Assembly: GCA_024860875.1 (NCBI GenBank)
Contig: JACPSZ010000008.1
Span: forward strand, 148,106 to 212,105
From: Nitrososphaerota archaeon
GTDB lineage: Archaea > Thermoproteota > Nitrososphaeria > Nitrososphaerales > UBA57
DNA length: 64,000 nucleotides
Direction: 5' to 3'
How positions within the stretch are numbered: position 1 is the stretch's first letter; every line of letters starts with the position of its first letter. Both the position numbers and the translations under genes were made by a program. Positions 1 through 10,447 of the stretch are shown here, piece by piece. A model generated the notes under the pieces. It worked only from the letters and a program-made list of their open reading frames with translations, was not told where the DNA came from and searched no databases.

Positions 1-265
1 ATGCAACGCCGCCAGCTTGTCCTGCACGGGAATTCCCTTCACCCTTTACCCTTGCCATTCTTGCAACTCCTCTTCCTGTGTTCCACGAAAGTGCGCTTGT
101 CCTCATACCTGCCATCGGATCTCTGCCCTGCCTCTGAATCGAATGTGACCTCAAGGCGTAGAAAGCCTTCTGAATAAGATCAGGTCTGTAATCGTAAGAG
201 AATATTACAGGAAGTTCTGTTTTTTCGGCTTCCTTTCCATCCAAATCATATACAGCAACTTTCAT
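1..265 (-). CDS. rpl4: 50S ribosomal protein L4 (uL4), N-terminal part, runs off window
   Basis: Reverse-strand reading from CAT at 263-265: MKVAVYDLDGKEAEKTELPVIFSYDYRPDLIQKAFYALRSHSIQRQGRDPMAG..., typical archaeal L4; sits next to L3. Confidence 0.9.
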   Translation of the reverse strand, partial: MKVAVYDLDGKEAEKTELPVIFSYDYRPDLIQKAFYALRSHSIQRQGRDPMAGMRTSALSWNTGRGVARMARVKGEGNSRAGQAGGVA

Positions 266-270
266 CCAAA

Positions 271-1275
271 TTACCTCGCTGGGACTGTGCTTATCTGCAA
301 AATCTTGGGAGGTTCACTCTTCACTTTTACGGGTCGAGAAGGAAGTTTGAGTGTGACCAGCCTCTTGATAGGACCAGGTACGGAACCCTTCACTATCAGA
401 TAGTCGCTCTCAACTTTCCCAAAGTGCAGGAAATCTCCCGCTGGAGTTATTGGGTGATCCTTAGCATTTGCAATTGCGAGTATCCTCTTGTTTTTGTCCA
501 TGCGCTGATGGAAGCCCATCTGACCTGCTCTGGGCACTGTATACATGATAGTGCTCGGGTGCCATGGATTTAACACACCGACTGCCCTTACGCTCTTGCG
601 AGACTTGTGCTGCTTTCGCTTTACGCCCATACGTGTGACAGGACCTTCAAAACCCTTACCTTTTGTAACTGCGATAGCATCGACCATCATGCCAGCTTTC
701 AAAACATCGCTGGCCTTAATGCTCTTTCCAAGCATGGATTTTGCATATTCTACTTGTGCCTTTATGTCACCACCGCCGATTTCGATCTCGAAAACGAATG
801 GCTTCTTCTGCGATAGCCCTGCATCTTCAGGCTTCACAGAAATCAAAGCAGAGACCTGCTTTACCTTTGATATGTTGTCAATAACATGCTTAATTTTCTT
901 CTCGGAATCTTTTGCATTTATCTTGAACTTCCTTTCAAGCTCCTTTGGGAGGTTTTCGACAAAAACATCGGTGAAAGGTTGCATCCCATCATAGCCGTGC
1001 GAATAGGCTCTGAAACCGATTATCGTTATTGGAACAGTTGCCAAGACTGTGGAAGCATTGAACAGGGGCTTGCCAAAATTGGGCGTCTTCTCCCTGTCAT
1101 CAAGAGTTATGACATGGATACTTCCAGCTTTGAAGGCCGGAACGCCTAGAATTGTTGGTTTGTCAGATGATGTTGCAGGCCAAGTCCTCACTCTGGGGAT
1201 GAGCCTCTGCCTTCTTGCCCTCGGGATAAAGGCAAGGGAGCCCCTTCTTGGAGAACTGTGCTTTCGATGACCCAT
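271..1275 (-). CDS. rpl3: 50S ribosomal protein L3 (uL3)
   Basis: MGHRKHSSPRRGSLAFIPRARRQRLIPRVRTWP start and L3 core GKGFEGPVTRMGVKR. Confidence 0.97.
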   Translation of the reverse strand: MGHRKHSSPRRGSLAFIPRARRQRLIPRVRTWPATSSDKPTILGVPAFKAGSIHVITLDDREKTPNFGKPLFNASTVLATVPITIIGFRAYSHGYDGMQPFTDVFVENLPKELERKFKINAKDSEKKIKHVIDNISKVKQVSALISVKPEDAGLSQKKPFVFEIEIGGGDIKAQVEYAKSMLGKSIKASDVLKAGMMVDAIAVTKGKGFEGPVTRMGVKRKQHKSRKSVRAVGVLNPWHPSTIMYTVPRAGQMGFHQRMDKNKRILAIANAKDHPITPAGDFLHFGKVESDYLIVKGSVPGPIKRLVTLKLPSRPVKVKSEPPKILQISTVPAR

Positions 1276-1334
1276 AGACTATCAGCAAACAGATTATACG
1301 CTATCATTCATTGCCTTTTTAAGTATTCTTGCAC

Positions 1335-1673
1335 CTAGCCAGCTTTTGCCAGTTGCCAGATGTAGTGGCCGCTGTATCCTCCTACCCTTTTGATCGTAGA
1401 TTTAGACTCTAAACCCTTCAGAAATGTCGTTGCGACAGATGCATTAATATTCAATGCCTTTGCAGTTTTGTAAATCGTGATAGCCTTCATTCCCCCGAAA
1501 ATCTTTGCAACTTGGCTATCATCCATCTTGGGAATTGAGATGGACTGCAATTTTTGCTGCTGTAGAGATTTATCTGCCTTGCCTGATTTTTTCTCCTCCG
1601 CCTTCTTTGGCTCATCTGTCTTACTCTGAGTTTTCTCTGCCTGTGCTAGAGGTTTCTTCTTGGTTCCGCCCAA
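1335..1673 (-). CDS. rps25e: 30S ribosomal protein S25e (eS25)
   Basis: K-rich N-terminus plus winged-helix C-terminus ...ITIYKTAKALNINASVATTFLKGLESKSTIKRVGGYSGHYIW. Confidence 0.88.
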   Translation of the reverse strand: MGGTKKKPLAQAEKTQSKTDEPKKAEEKKSGKADKSLQQQKLQSISIPKMDDSQVAKIFGGMKAITIYKTAKALNINASVATTFLKGLESKSTIKRVGGYSGHYIWQLAKAG

Positions 1674-1907
1674 TTTCTATTCTGCTCTTTGTCAGAAGAG
1701 GGCAGAAATATAGTTTGCCTTTACTGCTGTGCCCGCCCCTGCACAACAACGGACGAGGGGTAGCGATGGAGTGGAAGATAGAAAACGATGTTGATGAAGT
1801 GGTGCTAATTTTATGTTATTTTGCCTTTCATTATTATTAATAGAAATAATAGTGGAGTAGAGTACTCTGTTCAACAAAATTAGAACAAAAATTATGGGAA
1901 AGAGAGG

Positions 1908-2183
1908 TTACCTGAACCTTCTCTCGTCCTTTGCCCTGACCTTGACCAATCCGAAGTGAACTGCACACGATACACAGTAGTGCTTCAGCGTCCTGCTCGT
2001 TGCAATGTACGCTCCCTGCGCCCTCAGCTCCCTCGCAAGCATCGGTTCTACCAAACCTACCCTCGTTGTGAGTTTCTTGGCCTTGTCCTTTGGGACTAAG
2101 GTTCCGCAGTTGCTACATTGTACTAAGTCTGATCGTCCTTTGCCGCCCTTTGAACGGCCTCTGCTCTTGCGCTTCTTTGTCAT
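1908..2183 (-). CDS. rps26e: 30S ribosomal protein S26e (eS26)
   Basis: MTKKRKSRGRSKGGKGRSDLVQCSNCGTLVPKDKAKK zinc ribbon; start moved inside the provided ORF. Confidence 0.93.
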   Translation of the reverse strand: MTKKRKSRGRSKGGKGRSDLVQCSNCGTLVPKDKAKKLTTRVGLVEPMLARELRAQGAYIATSRTLKHYCVSCAVHFGLVKVRAKDERRFR

Positions 2184-2248
2184 TATGTTCGCTTGGCACA
2201 GCATGGAATTCACATGCATAAATCTTATGCCCTTCGACCCCCTGTACT

Positions 2249-3142
2249 TTGCACCTTGCAATAGTCGGCCACATCGCTATTGACACTATAGCGTTGAAAG
2301 GCTCTGAGGTTTCCTCATTGGGAGGGCCTCCGTGCTATGCAGGTTTGACTGCAAAGAGGCTTAATTCTGAGGTTACTCTTGTTACCAAAATTGGTGCAGA
2401 TTTCCCTGATGAATACCTGCTCTGGTTAGCTCGGAATGGCATAAACTTTGCAAAAAATTCCAAATCTCTTAACAGCAAAACTACTAGATTCAAAATTAAT
2501 GTAAGAAAAGAGGGTAGGAGTTTACAGCTAACTTCAAGGTGTAAAGAGATTGAAGCTTCCCAGCTTAATGGTTTGGATGTTGACGGAGCAATATTGAGCC
2601 CCATAGTAGGCGAGATACCAAAGGAAGTTTCCGACGCAATAGTTTCAAAAGGGATTACAACATTTCTTGACCCGCAGGGCTATTTGCGAAAGTTCGACAA
2701 AAAAGGGTTCTGCAGCCTTGGAAAACTCTCTTTGAGCAAACTGCCAAGGACATCTGTAATAAAAGTAGACCCCGAAGAAGGTTACATTCTAACTGGCACT
2801 TCAAACTTACATGACATAGCCCTGAAGTTGAGAAAACATGGTTTCGAAAATGTCGTAGTTACCAATGAAGCAAAAAACGTAATCGTAGCATCAGAAGAAA
2901 GTGTCGTAGAGCTGAAGGTTCCAAAGGTGAATGTTAATGATACTACAGGTCTTGGCGACATACTTGCAGGCTCTTTCATGGCCACGTATCTCAAAACAAA
3001 CGACTTTCTCTGGTCTGCGTGTGCTGGTGTAGCGTGTGCCTCTTCTGCATCTAAAGGTAAGGGAATAAACAAAATAGATCAGATCAAAGATTGGGAAGAT
3101 ATTGCAGAGGAGGTTAAAGAAGAGATGAAGAAACTTGCTTAG
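2249..3142 (+). CDS. PfkB-family carbohydrate kinase
   Basis: GGPPCYAGLTAKRL and C-terminal NDTTGLGDILAGSFMA (PfkB signature). Confidence 0.88.
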   Translation: MHLAIVGHIAIDTIALKGSEVSSLGGPPCYAGLTAKRLNSEVTLVTKIGADFPDEYLLWLARNGINFAKNSKSLNSKTTRFKINVRKEGRSLQLTSRCKEIEASQLNGLDVDGAILSPIVGEIPKEVSDAIVSKGITTFLDPQGYLRKFDKKGFCSLGKLSLSKLPRTSVIKVDPEEGYILTGTSNLHDIALKLRKHGFENVVVTNEAKNVIVASEESVVELKVPKVNVNDTTGLGDILAGSFMATYLKTNDFLWSACAGVACASSASKGKGINKIDQIKDWEDIAEEVKEEMKKLA

Positions 3143-3182
3143 TATTCGCTTGTTATATAGCTGAGAGGTTCAGGCAGAAACA

Positions 3183-4178
3183 TTGCCAAAGAAGAGACTG
3201 ATTCCCGAAGAGATAGAGAAGCATCTCACTGATGCAGGCTTAAACTCAATAGCTTTGATAGGATGCAGGAGCACGGGAAGGTTTCACCCCTGCTGCGAGT
3301 TCGACGTTTTTGTAGATGTGAAGGACAATACTGTTAGGCATGAAGTAATAGACTCGAAGTTTATTGATATCATCCCTATTCCGACCAAGCCTAGCGAATC
3401 CGATCTGTTCAATGCCCTGCAGATGAAGGTAATTTCCGATCCATCTCTGCTTTTTGCAGCTCTGCAGCGGGACGATCAACGAATAGTTGCAGAGGGCTAC
3501 GGCCTCTCCAGATTGTTGGAGGCAATCTCCGCGATAAAGAAGGCCGAAAGCTGCAATATTGAGAAGAATTTTGTCGATGCTTCCTTTTGGCTGAATTTCG
3601 CTGGCTACGGCCTTGCAGAAGCTGCAGTCTCCACACATGCGATGTCAGTGCATCCTACGCATTTGCTTGACGACATAAGAGAGGCTTTCATGGAGATTGG
3701 CGCTCCTCAAGAAACTTTCTTTGAAGCCATAAACCTGCAGTCTGCAAGCAGGACATCTGTAGAAAGGAGACTTGAAGGCATGAACCAGATAATACTCTCA
3801 AGTCTGCAGATTCAGGAGGGATCGCCAGAAAGCATTTACATTTATTCGAAGCAGCTTAACCAAAAGGTTTCGTGGCTTCTTAAAAATCACGCAGTCCTTC
3901 AGGCTCAAACCTTTCTCGGCTACCACGCTATTAGAATGGTGAAAATGATGTACAGCAGGTTCTGCAGGGAAATGGGAATACCGGAGCATCATAATAGACT
4001 CGTTGCAGAACTTTTGGAAAGAGGGGAAAGGCCATATAGAATTTCGCAGGATTCTTTCAGGCTTCTTGGGATACAAAGCGAGGTTTCCTCGATGACATCT
4101 GTTGCACAGCATCTAAGATCATTGGCAGAAGCTGTCAGAAGGACTATAGCTGGCGAAAGGCTCAGCATGAAACAGTGA
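3183..4178 (+). CDS. Conserved archaeal protein, possible nucleotidyltransferase-like fold
   Basis: Intact 331-aa ORF; IALIGCRSTGRFHPCCEFDVFVD vaguely resembles a minimal NTase motif. Confidence 0.5.
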   Translation: MPKKRLIPEEIEKHLTDAGLNSIALIGCRSTGRFHPCCEFDVFVDVKDNTVRHEVIDSKFIDIIPIPTKPSESDLFNALQMKVISDPSLLFAALQRDDQRIVAEGYGLSRLLEAISAIKKAESCNIEKNFVDASFWLNFAGYGLAEAAVSTHAMSVHPTHLLDDIREAFMEIGAPQETFFEAINLQSASRTSVERRLEGMNQIILSSLQIQEGSPESIYIYSKQLNQKVSWLLKNHAVLQAQTFLGYHAIRMVKMMYSRFCREMGIPEHHNRLVAELLERGERPYRISQDSFRLLGIQSEVSSMTSVAQHLRSLAEAVRRTIAGERLSMKQ

Positions 4179-4221
4179 ATCTTGCTTAATAACTTCCCTC
4201 CATGTTCCGAGCAGACCGGCA

Positions 4222-5140
4222 ATGAAATCGTTCAACTTTGCGGTGCTTGGCGACGCCTCTATTGCAGATCAGCTTGGGAAAGCGGGTCCAAAGAGTGACA
4301 TCACTTTTTACGAAAAGAAGACATCTGACAGCATATTTTGTTTTATTGCACCTTCAAGTTTCCCAGATAAGGTTCAACCTCTAATTCAAACTATTGCACT
4401 TTCAGAATATGTCATATTGAATCCTACAAAAATAGACAAGGCTCTGGGCGAGCAGATCGTTGCGCTCGACAATATGAAAATTGAGAGAGGTTTCATAATT
4501 TCTAGCTGGCTAGACGAGGAATTAAGAAAGTTCATCAGATCTACGATACTAGAAAAGTACCAGTTTGTTGCTCTTGATGAATTAAGGCAGAAGATTGAGA
4601 ATCTCCCAGAGATTAGACAGAACGGTCAGGCAAAGGTTTTGGTCGACGCTTCGTTTGAAGTAAAAGGTGTAGGAACAGGAGTTCTTGGAGTTGTAAGGAG
4701 GGGAACGATAAAACAGCACGACGAATTGGAGGTTTCCCTCAAAAAAAAAAAAGCCCGTTTCGGTAAGGTCAATACAGATGCACGATGATGATGTCGAGTC
4801 TGCACCTTCCCCAGCAAGAGTCGGTTTGTCGATAAAAGGCTTGACTGCAAAAGAGATAGACAGAGGAGATGTTATTGGAGCGCCAAATTCCCTTCAAATA
4901 AGTAACGAGTTGAGGATAAAGTTCCAGACGAACCGCTTCTACAAAGGCGAAATCAATCCATCTTGGACGTACCATCTCTGCATCGGTCTTCAAATCAAAC
5001 CTGTTATAATTAAGATGAATAATGGGATGATGATATCTTCCGACAAGCCCGTAACATATGAGCCAGATGAACATTGCATAATGCTTGATCTAAATTCAGC
5101 ATCTACGAGAGTGGTAGGAAATGGTACAGTTACAGGCTAA
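4222..5140 (+). CDS. EF-Tu/SelB-like protein with degenerate GTPase domain, split by a frameshift at an A12 run
   Basis: ORF 4222-4788 has EF-Tu domain-2 start (VLVDASFEVKGVGTGVLGVVRRGTIKQHDELEV); overlapping ORF 4778-5140 continues (MHDDDVESAPSPARVGLSIKGLTAKEIDRGDVI); frames join at A12 (4741-4752). Confidence 0.8.
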
Positions 5141-5179
5141 AGGCTTAACTACATACTTTCGAGTCTTTATTGAGTCAGA

Positions 5180-5884
5180 TTGCAAGGCGTGATTCTGGCA
5201 GGAGGCTTAGGAACGAGGCTCAGACCATACACTCTATTCCTACCGAAGCCCATGCTCCCTTTGGGTGACAAGCCTCTTCTGCAGCATCTTATCGAATGGC
5301 TGAAGAGGAACGATGTTACAGAATTTACCATCTGCGTAGGCTACCTCCGCAAGAGTATAGAGGAATATTTTGAAAATGGCAAGGAGTTAGGAGTTTCAAT
5401 CAATTACGCAAGGACTAACAAACCATTAGGCACCGCTGGCCAACTAAAATCTGCAGAATCTCAATTAAAAGGAAGCTTCGTCTGTATCTATGGGGATTCA
5501 ATATTAGACTTCAAGCTCAAAGATGCAATGAAATTCCACGAAAAGAAAAAAGCCCTTGCAACGATGATATTAATGGAATACAAAACAAATCTCAGATACG
5601 GGTTCATAGAGCTTAATGGAGAAGGGAGGGTAAAGGCGTGGAGAGAGAAGCCCGAAGTCAAAGGAATGATAAACGTTGGATGCTACATAATGGAAAAGCG
5701 CTTTTTGAAGTATATCCCCAAAGAGAAGATGTACGGCATGGACATCGCTTTTAGAAATGCCATCGATGCTGGGGAGAAGATCTATGGTTATCCTGCAAAG
5801 GGCACCTTCAACGACATTGGAGACAAAAGGTCCTACGCTTCTGCCTACGAGAAATACCTTAGCGAGCTGGGCAAGATACTGTGA
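5180..5884 (+). CDS. Sugar nucleotidyltransferase
   Basis: MQGVILAGGLGTRLRPYTLFLPKPMLPLGDKPLLQHLIEWL; TTG start. Confidence 0.92.
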   Translation: MQGVILAGGLGTRLRPYTLFLPKPMLPLGDKPLLQHLIEWLKRNDVTEFTICVGYLRKSIEEYFENGKELGVSINYARTNKPLGTAGQLKSAESQLKGSFVCIYGDSILDFKLKDAMKFHEKKKALATMILMEYKTNLRYGFIELNGEGRVKAWREKPEVKGMINVGCYIMEKRFLKYIPKEKMYGMDIAFRNAIDAGEKIYGYPAKGTFNDIGDKRSYASAYEKYLSELGKIL

Positions 5885-7101
5885 GCCTAATCGTCTTTGA
5901 GGATTCAATAGTCGAAAACTTTTACCCGCTCACTCTGACGAGGGCAGGATTCGAGCTACTTTTTGGTACGAAGACTCTGCTAAGTGGCTTGACGCAGAAT
6001 CATGACGATGTTTCCGTCTATGTAAGAGGCTATCTAAGAAATGTCCTGAAGCACAGATTGAAGCACAAAATAAACAGCGTAGAGCGTGATGGCGATGCAC
6101 TAGTCGTTAATGGTTTGATTAATTCTTCCAAAACTAAAAGGATTCTTGGCAGAGAGGGAAGGTTCGTAGCAGTATCAGGAAATAACGTTGTAGCAGCAAG
6201 AGTGCCTGCAAGATACATTTCTGGTTCTGGTGATTATCCTCTGGCTAAGCTTGCAACTCTGAAGGAATTTGACATATTGAAAGCTGATGAATCGACCCTC
6301 TATAGACATCCGTGGGAACTTGTCGATGACAATGCAAAGGCTATTGAAGAGCAAACCAAAGGTTTCCAAAGTGCAAAAACTGATGTTTTCATAAACGGCC
6401 CTCGGAGCAGAGCCATGGTATCGACAAAAGCGGAGATCGAATCTCCCGTTGCAATTGATACCCGTAAAGGGCATGTAGTCATTGATGCAGGAGCACACGT
6501 AGATGCAATGACGAGGTTAGAAGGGCCGTGCTACATAGGCAAGAACACGAAAATCCGCTCAGCACAGATAGGAGAGGGGACGAGCATAGGAGATTTTTGC
6601 GTCATAGGAGGAGAAATTGAGCATTCCGTCATCCAAAGCTACGCCAACAAGGCACATCTGGGATATCTCGGCCATTCCATAGTGGGCTCTTGGGTCAATC
6701 TTGGAGCACTAACAACAAATTCGAACCTGAAAAACACATACGGCGAAATCAAGATCAATGACATATCCACAAAGCGTATCAAAGTTGGAAGCTACATAGC
6801 GGACAACGTTAAAACAGCAATAGGAACTTTAATCCTTGCAGGTAAGAAGATCGGAATAACGTCACACGTGTACGGCCTCGCTGCAGAAGATGTCCCATCT
6901 TTTACAATATACGCAAAGACTCTTGACAAAAGACCTGTAGAACTAGAACTGCAATCAGCGATAGAGACGCAGAAGCGCATGATGGCAAGAAGAGGGGTCA
7001 TGCAGAATAGTGATTATGTAAACTTGCTAAAGCATATTTTCAAAATGACTATAAATGAGCGGCGACACATGAAGGTAAGTCGAGAAAAGTTCAAAATCTG
7101 A
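5881..7101 (+). CDS. GlmU-like bifunctional sugar nucleotidyltransferase/acyltransferase (left-handed beta-helix)
   Basis: N-terminal NTase-like domain plus hexapeptide repeats IGKNTKIRSAQIGEGTSIGDFCVIGGEIEHSVI; overlaps upstream gene. Confidence 0.85.
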   Translation: MSLIVFEDSIVENFYPLTLTRAGFELLFGTKTLLSGLTQNHDDVSVYVRGYLRNVLKHRLKHKINSVERDGDALVVNGLINSSKTKRILGREGRFVAVSGNNVVAARVPARYISGSGDYPLAKLATLKEFDILKADESTLYRHPWELVDDNAKAIEEQTKGFQSAKTDVFINGPRSRAMVSTKAEIESPVAIDTRKGHVVIDAGAHVDAMTRLEGPCYIGKNTKIRSAQIGEGTSIGDFCVIGGEIEHSVIQSYANKAHLGYLGHSIVGSWVNLGALTTNSNLKNTYGEIKINDISTKRIKVGSYIADNVKTAIGTLILAGKKIGITSHVYGLAAEDVPSFTIYAKTLDKRPVELELQSAIETQKRMMARRGVMQNSDYVNLLKHIFKMTINERRHMKVSREKFKI

Positions 7102-7121
7102 TAAGTTGTAGAGTGAAATAG

Positions 7122-8192
7122 ATGCTAGAAGAAGCAGAAGTTGCAAAAGTTGATAAATCTGGTCTCTACAGGATATATGAGGCATGGCCAGAGTATGCTA
7201 TACAAGCCTCAAACATAAGGGTCAACCTCCCTTCTTATGATAAAATAGAGAACATAATCCTTGCAGGAATGGGAGGCTCTGCTTGTCCCGCTGACATAAT
7301 AAGAAACTGGCTCTCTCCTCAGATAGAAGTTCCTCTGATAGTAGTTAGGGATAGCAGGCTGCCTAGTTTCGTCAGCAAGAATACTTTGGTAATCGCGTCG
7401 AGCGTATCTGGCGATACACGTGAAACAATCTTGGCAGCAAGACAGGCATCCGAAAAAAAGGCTATATTGGCAACTGTGTCTGCTGGAGGGAAACTCGCAA
7501 AGTTCTCCGAGAAGCATAGCATACCTCATACTACCGTAAGGAAACTTCAGGTTCCGAGGGCGAGTCTGCTCTTCGTTCTCTTCCCCATGGTCTCCATGCT
7601 TTCAGGCCTTGACATAATCAGGCCTCCCCGCTATGAAATCGACGAGGCTAAAAAGACGCTATCAAAGATATGGGGCACGATATCTGTTAACGTTCCGTTT
7701 GAGAGGAACCCTGCAAAGGCGCTCGCAGACAGGCTTCGTGGTGGAATACCAATTATCTTCTCTGCCGACCTCCTCTCTGCAGCGGCCACTCGTTTCAAAG
7801 ACTGCCTCAACGAAAACTCCAAAATTCACGCCTTCAGCGACTCCCTTCCCGAGATAGCACATAACGAAATCGAGGCATGGAACAACGACTGGGACGATGT
7901 ACTCAAGCCAGTGTTGCTGAGGCAGCCCGTGGAAAATGAAAATGTCAAGGAGAGGTTCAAAGCATTTGAAGAGCTCTTTACTGCTAGGGAAATCATCCCT
8001 AGCAACATAGTTGCGGAGGGGGAGACTTTATTGAGCAACATTCTCGGAATGATTTACCTGCTCGATTATGCCTCGATCTACCTTGCTACGTTAAAGAAAG
8101 TCGATCCTACGCCCACTCCTAACATAGACGCTCTGAAGGCCAAGCTCGATGCAAGGCTATCATCTATAGATATGATAATAGAAAAGAGCTAA
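7122..8192 (+). CDS. Bifunctional phosphoglucose/phosphomannose isomerase
   Basis: ILAGMGGSACPADIIRNWL, SIS domain SSVSGDTRETILAA, AHNEIEAW motif. Confidence 0.9.
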   Translation: MLEEAEVAKVDKSGLYRIYEAWPEYAIQASNIRVNLPSYDKIENIILAGMGGSACPADIIRNWLSPQIEVPLIVVRDSRLPSFVSKNTLVIASSVSGDTRETILAARQASEKKAILATVSAGGKLAKFSEKHSIPHTTVRKLQVPRASLLFVLFPMVSMLSGLDIIRPPRYEIDEAKKTLSKIWGTISVNVPFERNPAKALADRLRGGIPIIFSADLLSAAATRFKDCLNENSKIHAFSDSLPEIAHNEIEAWNNDWDDVLKPVLLRQPVENENVKERFKAFEELFTAREIIPSNIVAEGETLLSNILGMIYLLDYASIYLATLKKVDPTPTPNIDALKAKLDARLSSIDMIIEKS

Positions 8193-9142
8193 ATTCCCAC
8201 GAGCTCTGCAAGTTCTTTTCTTGCAGCCCTGCCAAGAATCTCACCTGTCATTTCAGGCGATATATCATTTACAAAGACGCCCAAGCCCTTTTCTATGCTC
8301 CCCCATGTCTTGAGCATTGGATGAACCTCTATATGCCAATGGTAATCGTTGCCCATCTTCTCGTTTATAGAATGGAAACTCATGCTGAAGGGAACCTTGT
8401 CTAATTCTCTTTGCATCCCTCCAAGCGTTGAGCGTAATATCAATGCTAGATCATTAATCACTCTGCTAGAGGTACTCAGGAAGCCAGAGTCGTGTGATTT
8501 AGGGTAAATCCAAAATTCATAGGAACTTGTCGGTGCCCAAGGTGCAAACGCTATGAAATGTTCCGTCGAGATTAACTGTCTCGGGCCTCCCTGCTCAACG
8601 CTGATTACCCTGCACATTGGACATATTCCAAGATCCTGCATCGACCTTTCCACTGCTGCCATTTCCTCCATTATCACAGAGGGTATTTCAGGAAGCGTGA
8701 GCATTTCGAGGCTTGGATGCAGTATTCCTCCTGCAGCATTGCCGTATCTTGCCAACAAGAGAACGAAATTGTCCTTCCTTCCATATTGCGATTTCATGTT
8801 TTCCTGAGCAACGCTCAGCAGCTTCGATATGCTATCGACAGGAAGTTTCTGGAAGGAGCTGTTATGGCCAAGGTTTGCAACCAAAACATGATGCGTGTTA
8901 TTTTGCGGAGATTTGTCTGAAACTTCATTAACGCTCAGGCTGTTTGTATGCTCAATAATCAACGGGAGGGAGGGCTTGCTCTTTGAACTATTCACATAAT
9001 CGCAGACGAAGCATTCCGTGTCTGGCTCTTCTTCTACTGCTAAATCAGTGCCCCTAACGCTTCGATCTGTATTGGTTAAGGTGAGCCTGTCTGTAAAATA
9101 ATCCCTCCTTAGCTCGGGCACGCCAAACGCATTGCGCAACAA
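8189..9142 (-). CDS. galT: Galactose-1-phosphate uridylyltransferase-like (HIT superfamily)
   Basis: MLRNAFGVPELRRDYFTDRL; C-x2-C (CPMC); DYHWHIEVHP active-site HxH. Confidence 0.85.
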   Translation of the reverse strand: MLRNAFGVPELRRDYFTDRLTLTNTDRSVRGTDLAVEEEPDTECFVCDYVNSSKSKPSLPLIIEHTNSLSVNEVSDKSPQNNTHHVLVANLGHNSSFQKLPVDSISKLLSVAQENMKSQYGRKDNFVLLLARYGNAAGGILHPSLEMLTLPEIPSVIMEEMAAVERSMQDLGICPMCRVISVEQGGPRQLISTEHFIAFAPWAPTSSYEFWIYPKSHDSGFLSTSSRVINDLALILRSTLGGMQRELDKVPFSMSFHSINEKMGNDYHWHIEVHPMLKTWGSIEKGLGVFVNDISPEMTGEILGRAARKELAELVGI

Positions 9143-9159
9143 GATTATAGGCTTATAGG

Positions 9160-10407
9160 TTAAGCAGCGACTCGGAGCACGATATCGAGTTTTTTCAGTT
9201 CAGCAAGGGCTTCCTTGCTCGGCAGTTGATGGACAAGGTAAACGGTCAAAACGTGCCCAGTTCCTATCTCTCTCGAACGGTTCTCTCGTATGTTTATTTT
9301 GTATTCGCCTAGCTTTCCATCAATCTGCGCAAATGCCCCGGGAACATCAAGGTGGTGTATGAACAGGGGATAGACTTGCTTCTCCTCCATTTCTACAGTT
9401 TCCCCAACGTTCACGGAATTGGAGAAATCGCCTTTCAGAAGATAGTCTACTACTATGCGAGCAATCTCTATGGAAGTCTTCATCTGTGCCTCTTTAGTCG
9501 ACGCTCCAAGGTGAGGAGTAAGGACAACATTGTCAAGCCCTCTGAGTTTATTCACAAAGTCCGTGCTCTCGGATTCTGGTTCTTCTGCATAGACATCGAG
9601 TCCTGCACCCGCTATTTTGCCAATTTTTAATGCTTGATACAGTGCACTTTCATCAATGTTTTGTCCTCTTGACGTGTTTATGATGATAGCGTTGGGCTTC
9701 ATAAGGGCAATTTCTTTCTCTCCAACAACAGTCGCGTTCCCGCCTGTGTGAAGGCTGATGTAGTCTGCCCTAAGCACTTCTTCCTTTGAAACGTATTTTA
9801 TCCTCGAATCAGGGAAAGCTTCGCGAACCTTATCCAAGGCTATGTCATAGCCTATGACTTGAGCACCAAACCCGCTAAGCAATCTGGATAATCTTTGTGC
9901 TATTCTCCCGCAGCCGAGCAGACCTACAGTCTTGCCCGATAATTCATAGCCTTCCATGTTGCGCCTGCTCCATTTGCCATTCTTTAGCGTATGATCTGCC
10001 TTCGATATCCTCCTCGAAACGTTCAGCATCAATCCGATTACCAATTCCGCAACTGCATTTGTATTCCCATATGGAGCAGTCTTAACAATAATTCCCTTCT
10101 GCGATGCCGCCTCAACATCTATGTTGTCAAAGCCCACTCCCTGCCTTCCAATAATCTTAAGGTTCCCAGAGGCGCCAGCCTCGATAACCTGCTTTGTCAC
10201 TTTCGTAGAGCTTCTGACCGTTAGAGCATCAAATCCTCCAATGGCTCTGCCAAGTTCGTCAGGCTTCCTTCTGCGGTCATCTACCGATATGCCAGCCTTC
10301 TGGAATATCTCGATGCCTTCGGGGTTCATGCCGTCATTGACGAGGACTTTGATAGCAATCACTGTTGTCGCTTTAGTTTGAGGAGATTTATGTCTTTGGA
10401 GCATCAT
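9160..10407 (-). CDS. serA: D-3-phosphoglycerate dehydrogenase-like 2-hydroxyacid dehydrogenase
   Basis: GRQGVGFDNIDVEAA, GLLGCGRIAQRLSRL, INTSRGQNIDE, VVLTPHLGAST; C-terminal ACT-like region. Confidence 0.9.
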   Translation of the reverse strand: MMLQRHKSPQTKATTVIAIKVLVNDGMNPEGIEIFQKAGISVDDRRRKPDELGRAIGGFDALTVRSSTKVTKQVIEAGASGNLKIIGRQGVGFDNIDVEAASQKGIIVKTAPYGNTNAVAELVIGLMLNVSRRISKADHTLKNGKWSRRNMEGYELSGKTVGLLGCGRIAQRLSRLLSGFGAQVIGYDIALDKVREAFPDSRIKYVSKEEVLRADYISLHTGGNATVVGEKEIALMKPNAIIINTSRGQNIDESALYQALKIGKIAGAGLDVYAEEPESESTDFVNKLRGLDNVVLTPHLGASTKEAQMKTSIEIARIVVDYLLKGDFSNSVNVGETVEMEEKQVYPLFIHHLDVPGAFAQIDGKLGEYKINIRENRSREIGTGHVLTVYLVHQLPSKEALAELKKLDIVLRVAA

Positions 10408-10447
10408 GATTAGGCTTTTAAAGGAAGAAACTTCGCGGCTTCACTGA

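Noticed and set aside
545-1270. + strand ORFs opposite rpl3
   Set aside because: No recognisable motifs; antisense to a clear ribosomal protein gene.
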